A stretch of DNA of 64,000 nt from Megaustenia siamemsis (Eukaryota > Mollusca > Gastropoda > Stylommatophora > Ariophantidae), in assembly GCA_032433765.1 (NCBI GenBank), contig JAVIAB010000159.1:61559810-61623809 (forward strand), given 5' to 3'. Position numbers and translations under genes: made by a program. Positions 54,681-64,000 of the stretch are shown one piece after another. Below the pieces are notes generated by a model. That model saw only the letters and a list, made by a program, of their open reading frames with translations, was not told where the DNA came from and searched no databases. The stretch's first letter is position 1; each line of letters opens with the position of its first letter.

Positions 54681-54954
54681 TGCACAACTTGTGATATCAG
54701 CATTGTTAAATAACGTATGTCTGACAGAATTAGGAGAGCATAAAGAGAATCTCTCACACTAGCTTCCTACGTGCTTGGTCATGTTATTTCTATTTCACTG
54801 CCAACAGAGTGAAGCTCGTAATTCTCTCAATGCCAATGTAAAGTCCATATCGTTTTGATGTATTTGTTTGATTGTCGGGCATGTCTTGACTTTGATATTC
54901 AGAACAAGTAAAGCATTCTTCAAAAAGTGTTCTAAGATCTGAACTTTTCAGTGT

Positions 54955-55555
54955 TATTCATGAGTCTTCTTCTTCTATCTTTCAGTTTCCTGTGGAGCAT
55001 AGGTCTTCATCAAACACTTTCAGCTCCATGGGGAGCATATGTTTTCAACAAACACTTTCAGCACACTTTGGAGCATATATTTCCAACATACACTTTCCAA
55101 GTCGTTTTGTTTCTTGCCATTATTTTAAAATCATATCATGTCTTCCTCATCATCTTCATCTCTGCATCCATCTGTCTTCTCCAAGAAATCCTTGGTCTAT
55201 CTCTTTGTCGTTTTCCCTGGGGATTCCAATAAAGGGTCTGTTGTGTAAAACTCTCACTTGGTTTCCGCAGTGTGTGTCCTATCTAGGGTCATCTTCTTCG
55301 CAGTTTATCTTTACCCACTGGTAATTGGCTGGTACATTTCCTTAATTCCATGTTAGTAATTTTGTCCTATCATTAAAATCCATTTATTCTTCGCAAGCAT
55401 CCATTAATAAAAGTATGTATCTTTATGATCGCCATTTTTGTTGTTCCCCATGTTTCACAGCTATATAATAGGACTGACTTAACATTGGAGTTGAAGATTT
55501 TTCCATGAATAGATTTTTGCTACCGTTAGTCGGTTCTGGAGTCTGTAGTTACCTG
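54955..55555 (-). pseudogene. LINE nLTR-D 3' end with a triplicated tip (minus strand)
   Basis: The minus strand encodes FINGCLRRINGF, HTLRKPSESFTQQTLYWN, PQGKRQRDRPRISWRRQMDA and TTWKVYVGNICSKVC. The last about 38 bp, equivalent to the VEDLCSTGS end with GGAGCATA and TTCAACAAACACTTTC, are present three times in tandem at about 54983-55095. The copy starts in the YGCETW region at about 55480. Sequence 54681-54954 and 55556-55784 are unassigned. Confidence 0.75.
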
Positions 55556-55784
55556 TTTAGAGAAGTAGTGTGATGGTGGGAGGTGTTTTGGCTGATGGTA
55601 TATGAGATCATTACTGTTGCCTATTTTCATACATTGTTTTTACCTTGGTTTACATTTGTAGCGTATCGTGGCTTTGAATTATTTGTAGTTCGATAGTTGT
55701 GAATTTATACAGCCCGATTTAAAGACAGCAAAAGCTACTATGGCTTCAGTTGTATTACAATAAGGAGGTTTCATGTACTATTTT

Positions 55785-56375
55785 TACAGGTATTATACAG
55801 TGAGAGTGTTTCAACTATAATTTTTTTCAGCTATTATAAAGTAAGAGTGTTTCAACTATAATGTTTTCAGCTATTATACAGTGAGAGTGTTTCAACTATA
55901 ATGTGTTCAGCTATTATAAAGTAACAGTGTTTCAACTATAATGTGTTCAGCTATTATAAAATAAGAGTGTTTCAACTATAATGTGTTCAGCTATTATACA
56001 GTGAGAGTGTTTCAACTATAATGTGTTCAGCTATTATAAAGTGAGAGTGTTTCAACTATAATGTTTTCAGCTATTATACAGTGAGGGTGTTTTTCAAATA
56101 TAATTTGTTCAGCTATTATACAGTGCGAGTGTTTCAACTATAATGTGTTCAGCTATTATACAGTGAGAGTGTTTCAACTATAATGTGTTCAGCTATTATA
56201 AAGTGAGAGTGTTTCAAATATAATGTTTTCAGCTATTATACAGTGAGGGTGTTTTTCAAATATAATTTGTTCAGCTATTATACAGTGCGAGTGTTTCAAC
56301 TATAATGTGTTCAGCTATTATACAGTGAGAGTGTTCAACTATCATGTTTTCAGCTATTATACAGTGAGAGTCTTC
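55785..56375. repeat. 40-bp minisatellite, left block
   Basis: About 14 units with CAGCTATTATACAGTGAGAG and TGTTTCAACTATAATGTGTT. A pair of neighbouring variant units (GTTTTTCAAATATAATTTG) recurs twice, again indicating multi-unit duplication. It continues at 58386 after the LINE insertions. Confidence 0.92.
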
Positions 56376-56379
56376 TCTC

Positions 56380-58385
56380 TCTTCTACCTTTCAGCTGCCT
56401 GTCGTGTATAGGTCTTAAACAGACACTTTCCACGTCTTTCTATTTCTTCCCATTCTTTTAAGATGTTTTTATGTCTTTACCCCATTATCTTCATCTCTGC
56501 TTCCATCTGCCTTCTCCAAGAATTCCTTGGTCTTCCTCATTGTCTTTTCCCATGGGGATTCCAAAAATGGGCCTGTTGTGTAATACTCTTATTTGCTTTC
56601 TGCAGTGTTTCCAACCCAGAGCCATCGTCTTCACTGTATCTCTTATGCAGTGGTATTTGACCGGTACATTTCCATAATTCTATGTTAGTGATTTTGCCCT
56701 GCCATTTCCATCCTTTTATTCTGCGTAAACATTCATTAATGAAAGTCTGTCTATCTTCATGATTGCCAATTTTATTGATCGTCATGTTTCACAGCCATAC
56801 AATAAGATTGACTTAACGTTGAAGTTGAAAAGTTTTATTTTAGTATCTAACATAATTTCTTTGGATTTTCATATGTTTACCAGTGCAATAAAAGCTCCAC
56901 TTGCTTTTGATATCCTTATTTTGGTATCATTTTCTGCTCTTCCCGCTTCATCTATATTACTGCCCATGCACATATATATGTAAGAGTGTACGTCTAATAG
57001 AGGTATTTCTCCTAGTTTTTTTTTTTTTTGGTTATTGCCAACTGCATTAATTCTCATAATGTTGGTCTTAACTCTATTAATTTTCAGTCATAGCTGTTGA
57101 GATCTCTCTTCAAGTATGCTCATGTTATCCTGCATCTGTTGATGTCTGTGTGATAGGAGAGCTATGTCATCAGCAAAGACTAAATCATCAAGTTGCTTGG
57201 TCAGTGACCACTGGATTCCATTTCTGTTATTTTGAGTTATTTTCATAATACAAAATATGGCCAGTAGCAAGAGAAATGGAGACAGAAAGCATCCTGCCTT
57301 ACTCTTGTTCTTATTTCAAATGCTTCTGTAAGCTGTCCTTCATGCACCACACTAGATTTCATTCCTTCATACATTGATTTTATCAGATTAATAAACATTA
57401 TGGGGATTCCGTAATGACTCAGCAATTTCCAATGCATTCTTCGTCTAAACTATAAAATGCCTTTTCGTAATCTATGAATCCAATATAAAGTGGGGACTGT
57501 AGTTCTAAACTTTGTTCCACTATTATAAGTCATCAACATCAAGTACCGGGCCTGCTGGCGTAGGTGATCATGTCTCTCCAAATCTTTCGATCACGACAGC
57601 TATTTATCACTTCTGTTGTTGACCTTCTGCCAAGCCATTTCTCTTAAGCTGTCTGGTATTTTTTATCCTTGCTTCCCTCTATCTCTTCGTCCCTCAATTT
57701 TCGCAGTTGTTACAATATATTCTAGTTGTTCTCTTCTCATTACTTTGGCCAGAAAATGATGATTGTTTCTTCCAATTATAGGAAATTAGCTTTCTTTTTG
57801 CTTTCGCTGCTTTCAGAACATTTTCATTACTCTTCTTAGCTGTCCATGGTATTCTCAACATTCTTCTGTGAATTCACGTTTCTACAGACTCCAGTGATTT
57901 TTGTGTCTGTTGTCCTATTGTCACTGACTCACATACATATGTTAAGACTGGCTCTACATACCATTTAAGACTATTGTTCTTGTTTCTATTGTCAAAAATG
58001 GATTGCATAGTATCTTCCTCATTTTTGGAAAGCTGCTTTTGCCTGAGCCATTCTCCATTTCACCTCTGTTGTACATCTTCTGTTTCAGGTTAACAAAGTT
58101 CCCAAATATTTAAATTCATTTACGTGTTTTAATATTGTTCCACTTGTCATTATTTTGCACTGAGGTGATGTCATTTTTACAGTTGTTACCATTACTGCTA
58201 CTATTATACGTAGAGTAGTTATTTGATCAGCACATGATCTGTTCTTCCTAAAACCTGTTTGTTAATCTCTCAAATGTTTCTCTATGGACTCTTTTAGTCT
58301 CTCCAGAATGATTCTGCTTAATAATTTTCCTGGCACTGATAGTAGAATAATTACCCTATAATTTGTGCACTCCTGTAAACGTCCT
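56380..58385 (-). mobile_element. LINE nLTR-D copy inserted in the 40-bp satellite, itself split by nLTR-C
   Basis: Minus-strand pieces in order: an RT entry at 58209-58385 (ECTNYRVIILLSVPGKLLSR, TGFRKNRSCADQI), then ELQSPLYIGFIDYEKAF after the interruption. HYGIPIMFINLIKSMYEG, DDLVFADDIALLSHRHQQMQ (catalytic FADD), TFINECLRRIKGWKWQGKIT and KANKSITQQAHFWNPHGKRQ follow. It ends near 56380 in the TTTCAGCTGCC tip. The endonuclease is missing, so it is 5'-truncated. Several frameshifts are present. Confidence 0.83.
57528..58199 (-). mobile_element. LINE nLTR-C 3' copy inserted in nLTR-D
   Basis: The (ATC)n-like tail at 57530 begins a minus-strand copy that runs from the C-terminus (SRPGT-type end, RMAWQKVN) back through TAKKSNENVLKAAK-like sequence to KQVNEFKYLGTL. 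The 9-bp repeat ACTATTATA (57519-57527 and 58200-58208) flanks it, and nLTR-D coding resumes on both sides. Confidence 0.82.
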
Positions 58386-58585
58386 GAGGGTGTTCAACTA
58401 TAATGTTTTCACCTATTATATAGGGAGAGTGTTCAACTATAATGTTTTCAGCTTTTTTATAGTGAGAGTGTTCAACTATGATATTGTCAGCTATTAGACA
58501 GTGAACGTGTTTAACTATCATCATTTCAACTACTATATGTGAACGTGTTCAACTATTATGTTTTCAGCTATTATACAGTGTATAA
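58386..58585. repeat. 40-bp minisatellite, right block
   Basis: About five diverged units of the array at 55785-56375 (GTTCAACTATAATGTTTTCA, TATTATA.AGTGAGAG). Their presence shows that nLTR-D interrupted the array. Confidence 0.85.
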
Positions 58586-58589
58586 ATAT

Positions 58590-59105
58590 ACATTTATATA
58601 CTCAGAAAATACAACAGAACATCAAAGGGAGGTAGGAATACTGATAAAAAGAGAGCTACACAAATATTTAAGTACCCACTGTGAAGCCCTCTCATTTTGG
58701 ACATCTCTCTCTTTCTCTTGACAACTCTGTCAACTCTTTAATTTAATAATAACGTTTCCTCACTCGATCACCATCATTTATATAATCGAACACGAACACT
58801 ATCTAGATCGGCAGCCCTTTTATTCATTCTAACTCCTCAACCGTGAAAGTCATCTTTTACCCTCCAACCAGCACTCATATCAACTACTATCTCATTCTCT
58901 CCTCCTATGCAAAATTGAACTAATCTATTCTACTTATTTGTTGCCGTATACCCTACTTCGGTCCGTTCCCATCGAACGTCCCAGCCTACTCTACTCTACC
59001 TATTCCTAACTAACGGCTTTTATTAACGGCTTTTACTTCTGCTAGTTCATTCTTTGGTGATCTATCTATAATTACTCTATAGTGATCCAACTACTCTGTA
59101 AATGT
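58590..59105. other. No recognised feature
   Basis: AT-rich sequence without identifiable gene, RNA or repeat. Words such as AACTATCTC and ATTCTAACTC are not periodic. Confidence 0.4.
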
Positions 59106-59109
59106 TCTA

Positions 59110-59425
59110 CTGCGACATCTTAGTGTTCTTATTGCTCCAAAATGTTCCATTGTGCCATGTCGGTGCCAATCTCCGGCGGCTTCTTAATGTTCTTATTGCT
59201 CCAAAATGTTCCACTTCACCATGCCGTTGCCAATCTCCGGCGGCTTCTTAATGTTCTTATTGCTCCAAAATGTTCCACTTCACCATGTCGGTGCCTATCT
59301 CTAGCGGCTTCTTAATGTTCTTATTGCTCCAAAATGTTCCACTTCACCATGTCGGTGCCTATCTCTAGCGGCTTCTTAGTGTTCTTATTGCTCCAAAATG
59401 TTCCACTGTTCTATATCGATGTCAA
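59110..59425. repeat. 64-bp minisatellite, about 5 copies
   Basis: TTCTTATTGCTCCAAAATGT is spaced 64 bp at 59126, 59190, 59254, 59318 and 59382. It alternates with CACCATGTCGGTGCC and CTCCGGCGGCTTCTTA. Confidence 0.93.
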
Positions 59426-59479
59426 CCTCCAGCCTATATTCTACTCTGTGTTCCAATATACGTCCGCTCAGCATGACTG

Positions 59480-60255
59480 CCGATCTCGAGCTCTGTCTGT
59501 ACTCCACGGCTCCCAATCTCCAGCTCTGCCTGTACTCCACGGCTCCCAATCTCCAACTATGTCTGTACTCCACGGCTCCCAATCTCCAGCTCTGTTTGTA
59601 CTACATGGCTCCCAATCTCCAGCTCTGTCTGTACTCCACGGCTCCCAATCTCCAACTCTGTCCGTACTCCACGGCTCCCAATCTCCAACTCTGTCTGTAC
59701 TCCACTGCTCCCAATCTCCAACTCTGTCTGTACTACATGGCTCCCAATCTCCAACTCTGTCCGTACTCCACGGCTCCCAATCTCCAACTCTGTCTGTACT
59801 ACATGGCTCCCAATCTCCAACTCTGTCCGTACTCCACGGCTTCCAATCTCCAAATCTGTCCGTATTCCACGGCTCCCAATCTCCAACTCTGTCCGTGCTC
59901 CACTGCTCCCAATCTCCAACTCTGTTCGTACTCCACGGCTCCCAATCTCCAACTCTGTCCATACTCCACGGCTCCCAATCCCAAACTCTGTCCGCACTCC
60001 ACGGCTCCCAATCTCCAACTCTGTCTGTATTACATGGCTCCCAATCTCCAACTCTGTCCGTTCTCCACGGCTCTCAATCTCCAACTCTGTCCGTACTCCA
60101 CTGCTCCCAATCCCAAACTCTGTCCGTACTCCACTGCTCCCAATCTCCAACTCTGTCTGTATTACATGGCTCCCAATCTCCAACTCTGTCTGTACCACAT
60201 GGCTCCCAATCTCCAACTCTGTTCGTACTACATGGCTCCCAATCTCCAACTCTTT
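59480..60255. repeat. 33-bp minisatellite, about 23 copies
   Basis: The unit includes TCTGTCCGTACTCCACGG and CTCCCAATCTCCAAC. Two alternating unit types differ at CTCCACGG and CTACATGG. The period of 33 keeps frames open for up to 381 codons on the plus strand (11-residue repeat SVLHGSQSPTL) and also on the minus strand. That, and the lack of codon-position bias in substitutions, argue against coding. Sequence 60256-60424 is unassigned. Confidence 0.92.
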
Positions 60256-60424
60256 TCTTCGTTGTATCCTTGCAACCGTCTCTCTATCTCTACGTCATGA
60301 ACCCTTCCTCTACGTCATTTCTCCTTCTGTATATGTTTGTGCTTAATTTATACTTCCCCATCCTTCATCTCTTGGTGTGCAATTCCCCGCTACACAAATC
60401 CCCACTATTATATACAATCAGCTA

Positions 60425-60830
60425 TACATTCCCTGCTATAACTGGACATACAGCGATAGGATTATACTACTCAAGTTGAAAGCAAAACCATTCGACATAG
60501 CAATAATACAGACATATGCACCTACTCAAGACTACACAGATGAACAAATAGAGGCATACTATGAAGACCTAAATAAAGCTATGGAACAAGTGAAATCTTC
60601 AGACATCTTGATTGTAATGGGTGACATGTACGCTAAAGTAGGAAAAGGTAGATATAAGACCACTATAGGAAATCATGGTTTAGGATAAATAAATGACAGA
60701 GGAGAAAGTTTAATACAATTATGTGAAGAAAACAGGCTGATAATATGTAACACCTACTTTGAGCAAGAGAAAAGGAAACTATACACATGGAAAAGCCCTG
60801 GAGATAAGAAGAGGCATCAAATAGATTCTA
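60425..60830 (+). pseudogene. LINE endonuclease fragment (plus strand), nLTR-E-like
   Basis: The frame gives SDRIILLKLKAKPFDIAIIQ, TYAPTQDYTDEQIEAYYEDL and DILIVMGDMYAKVGKGRYKT. After a stop come NDRGESLIQLCEENRLIICN and LYTWKSPGD..HQID. The usual GDFN is GDMY here, which loses the catalytic Asn. It is cut at about 60826, exactly where the minus-strand nLTR-R begins with its simple-repeat tail, so nLTR-R probably inserted into it. Confidence 0.78.
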
Positions 60831-63800
60831 TCTATCTATTGACCTTTCGAGCCGTAACCGGCCCATAGGGCGTAGACCAAGATACACCTTCTCCTATATG
60901 AATTTTTGTTCTAGCAGTTTTCTTTTAAAGATATTTTATCAAATCTCGCCATCTGTCTCTGTTCTGTGCAAGCAGTTCTATCTCATTGAGGGAGCCGATT
61001 CCTGCTGCTCTTGCCTCTCTCATCAATGTTCTTCTCAGTGTCTCCCTGGTTCTTCCTCTTTTTCTTTTACCTGTTGTTTCCCATATGAGGGCTTGCTTTG
61101 CTATTCGATTATTATCTCTTCTCATCACATGTCCAACGTATGACCATCGTCTTTTCTTTATTACTGAAGATATTAGTGGTTGATTGGCGATTTCTCTAAT
61201 TTCCTCGTTTGTTTTGAATTCGTTCCATTCTATACCAAGTATTTTCCTTAGACATTTATTTTCGAATGCGTTCAACTTTGTTTCTATATCTCTTGTTGTT
61301 TTCCAGCTTTCACACGCATACGTAAGGGTTGATAGTACATTTGATTTGAATAGCCTAAGTTTTGTGTTTGTGCTAATGAGTTTTGATTTCCACAACTTTT
61401 CAAGGCTTCTGAAAGACATTGCTGCTTTAGCCAGTCTGATTCTAATTTCTTTGCTCGTATCCCCTTCTCGATCAATGTGACTTCCAAGATAGATGAAGTG
61501 ATCGATCTCTTCTACTGGTTTGTTTTCCATGTATATTTTGTCACTTGTTGGAATTAAACTTTTCATGACTTTAGACTTTTCATGATTGACCTCAAGCCCA
61601 ATTTTGCTGGCTATTGATGATAGTTCATTTGTGTTTTCCTGCATCGTTTTTATCTGATTGCTGATGAGAACTATGTCATCAGCAAAGTCCAGGTCCTCCA
61701 AATGGTCTCCTTGTATCCATTCGATGCCTTTATTACCAGTGCAGCATTTCTTCATTATGAAGTCCATAACAATTCCAAATAACAAGGGCGATAAAATACA
61801 TCCTTGTTTAACCCAGTTTCTATTGGGAAACATTCGCTCAGTCCTTCCTCTGTTCGAACTGCACATGTGTAACCATCATACATGTCTTTGATAATATTTA
61901 TGATTTTTGATGGTAAGCCATATTGCTTCAGAATTTTCCACAAAGAATCTCTATGAATACTATCAAATGCTTTTTTGAAGTCGATGAAGTTAAGTACAAA
62001 AGGTTTTTGCTTTTCAATGTGTTCCTCCAATATAAGTCGTAGAGTGAAAATGTGGTCAAGACAGCTTCTCCCTTTTCTAACCCCAGCCTGTTCTTCACGC
62101 ATCACTGTATCTATTGAATCCTTTATTCTATTTAGGATGATTTTACAGAATAACTTTGAGGCAACTGACAAAAGTGTCACGCCTCTCCAGTTGTTACAAT
62201 CTCTAAGATTGCCCTTTTTTGGGATCTTAACAATGATTCCTTTTTTCCATTTATGAGGCGTCTTCTCTGTTTTCCAAATGATGTTGAACATTTTTTGGAG
62301 ATGTATTAAATTATGGCTATCAATTGCCTTGAGGATCTCAGCTGTTAACTTATCCTCTCCAGCAGCCTTGTTATTGGTCATTAGCTTTAAGGTGGTTTCT
62401 ATTTCACTCAAGGTGAAGTCATCTAAATTTACATCTAATTCTGCTGCTGGTGTTTCAGCTTCAAAATCTATTAAACTGTGAGGTAGTGGACGGTTAAGAA
62501 TTTCTTTGAAGTGTTCCGCCCAACGAGCTTTTATGTCTGCGCTTGTTGTTAGCATTAATCCAGATTTGTCTAGAATTGGTGTTCCACTGGATGTATAGGT
62601 GTTTGTCAGCATCTTTTGTACAGTATAAAGAGTTCTGCTGTCTCCTGTAATTGCAGCTGTCTCTGCTTTCTCTGCCAAGTTGTCTATATAAGCTCTTGTA
62701 TCTCTTCTTGCCGAACTTTTCACTTTGTTGTCTAATTCTTTGTATGTTGCTTTTGCCAGAACCTTTCCAAGATCTGTCTTTACATTAGTCATGGCTCTCT
62801 TTGCTTCTCTTCTTTCTTTGATGTATTTCCATGTGGTGTCTGAGATCCAAGCTCGTTTTTCCATTTTCTTCAGTCCAGCACTTGCTTCTGCTGCTGTCAT
62901 TAGTATTTTGCTCTGTGAGTCCCACATTTCATTGATATCTAAGTCTATTTCACCAAGTGCTGAATAACAATTACTTAGCTCTATGTTAAACTTTTCCTTT
63001 ATGGCTTCATCTTTCAGTTTATGACTATCAATTTTATGTGTAATTGACCTCTTCTGTTGGTTTCTAAATTTTAATCTTATTTTCCCAATGCACAGGTTGT
63101 GGTCACTATTAACATCAGCACCTCTGTATGCTCTTACATCTATTAATGATGATCTGAATTGTTGTTTAATACATAGGTGGTCAATTTGATTTGATGTTCT
63201 ATCATCAGGAGATATCCATGTTGTTTTGTGGATATTTTTGTGTGGAAATAATGTCCCACCTATAACTAAATCTTCTATTAAACATAATTCTATTAATCTT
63301 TCTCCATTCTGACTTGTTGTATTACAGCCTTCTCTCCCCATCACATGTTCCACTCCTGCGTTATCTTGTCCTACTTTGGCGTTGAAGTCTCCCATTACAA
63401 TTAAAAGATCGTGTTTTGGTATTTTGTTTATAAGTTGTTGCAGTTGGTTATAAAAATCATCCTTAACTTCATCATCAGCTTCGTTAGTAGGCGCATAACA
63501 TTGAATAATTGAAAGTCTTCCATGTTTTGTTTTGTATCGTGTTCGTATCAGACGGCTATTTACTGGTTCCCATTCTAATAAACTTCTTGCAGCTTTGTCT
63601 GTCATCATTATGCCTACTCCTTCACGGTGTTTTCCATCTTCCCTTCCAGAAAAAACTACTATTTTATTATCAATAGATCTCCTACCTGTTCCAGGCCAGC
63701 GCATTTCGCTTAATCCTAAAAATATCTAGATCGTATCTGTCCATCTCGCTCGCGACCTGTGCATGTTTCGTCGGAGCGGCCATTGTTCGCACATTCCAGA

Positions 63801-64000
63801 ATCCTATTTTTGTTGTTGTTTTAGGGCCGAAAAAACTATCACTACTATCTACTGCTAATTTACACATTCTGTATCAGGTCTACGTTTCATTAACAACATC
63901 GTTTTTACGATAGCGGCTTGTTAAACCTCTGATCAACGGTTCTATACCAAGCCGGAGAAAAATAATTCCTCCATTTTGGAAACAACCGGAAAACTTTACA
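60831..64000 (-). mobile_element. Nearly full-length RTE-like LINE (nLTR-R), runs off the window edge
   Basis: About 3.15 kb on the minus strand, from a leader beyond 63867 to a (CTAT)n-type 3' tail at 60831. It has an APE endonuclease, RT and a short C-terminal domain, without RNase H, as in RTE-like LINEs. The 3' untranslated part is only about 90 bp and contains AGCCGTAACCGGCCCATAGG. A truncated sister copy lies at 44158-44445. Confidence 0.9.
60925..63867 (-). pseudogene. nLTR-R endonuclease-reverse transcriptase, two single-base breaks
   Basis: The likely start MCKLAVDSSDSFFGP at 63867 is followed by KIGFWNVRTMAAPTKHAQVA. An extra base near 63717 separates this from the catalytic-Glu region EMRWPGTGRRS. 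The main frame (to 61755) has IIQCYAPTNEADDEVKDDFY, LLIVMGDFNAKVGQ, HKTTWISPDDRTSNQIDHLC and GADVNSDHNLC, a complete endonuclease. The linker AEHFKEILNRPLPHS and the RT segments NNWRGVTLLSVASKLF, EEQAGVRKGRSCLDHIF and VLNFIDFKKAFDSIHRDSLW follow. One missing G in a G-run near 61833 shifts the frame before the VKQGC motif. The next frame (61866 to 60925) carries DLDFADDIVLISNQI (catalytic FADD), TLTYACESWKTTRDIETKL, YVGHVMRRDNNRIAKQALIW and ends WRDLIKYL. About 980 codons in total. Both breaks are in short runs, so sequencing error is possible. Confidence 0.88.

Overview
This window is animal genomic DNA made almost entirely of repeats. No complete host gene is visible. Apparent introns and host-gene remnants, a Polinton/Maverick, Penelope-like elements with hammerhead ribozymes, many RTE-type LINEs, a mariner-like element, a tRNA-derived SINE and a decayed fucolectin-EGF gene all point to an invertebrate metazoan. 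A mollusc or another lophotrochozoan is my best inference, but no single marker proves it. LINE family names used here (nLTR-A, C, D, E, G, I, J, R) are local labels.

Layout. 1-1.6 kb: LINE scraps. 1.69-6.12 kb: a 47/48-bp satellite of about 90 copies. 6.12-13.24 kb: two Penelope-like elements head to head, forming a 7.1-kb palindrome inserted in that satellite, with a hammerhead-like ribozyme near each outer end. 13.2-20.2 kb: several minisatellites, an RNase H-bearing LINE tail and nLTR-A copies. 20.2-20.95 kb: a pentanucleotide array. 21.2-22.4 kb: a broken EGF/F-type-lectin/EGF gene. 24.6-36 kb: a 23-bp satellite split by a mariner-like transposon and then by a deep nest of insertions. 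One nLTR-C copy in this nest has been hit by nLTR-D (about 92-bp target duplication), by a 2.95-kb nLTR-E (13-bp duplication) and by a 3.65-kb miniature Polinton (6-bp duplication, AG...CT ends, long terminal inverted repeats). The Polinton carries a capsid gene, an adenovirus-type protease gene and a possibly PC4-like gene, but no polymerase or integrase. 36-46 kb: 3' ends of LINEs in both orientations, SINE copies, AT-rich minisatellites and one candidate host exon encoding a signal peptide (minus strand, 45.66-45.71 kb). 46.4-51.2 kb: a LINE whose coding region is interrupted by a 20-bp array and a 3.5-kb, 25-bp array, both apparently grown from the LINE's own sequence. 51.8-60.3 kb: more minisatellites, SINEs, and nLTR-C inserted in nLTR-D inserted in a 40-bp satellite. 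60.8-64 kb: a nearly intact RTE-like LINE on the minus strand, itself inserted into another LINE's endonuclease region.

The elements share one theme. Minisatellite arrays receive insertions, and insertions in turn seed new arrays. Nearly every coding region is broken by frameshifts, so I see no autonomous element except possibly the last LINE, which needs two single-base changes. All family assignments come from reading motifs by eye; no database search was run.
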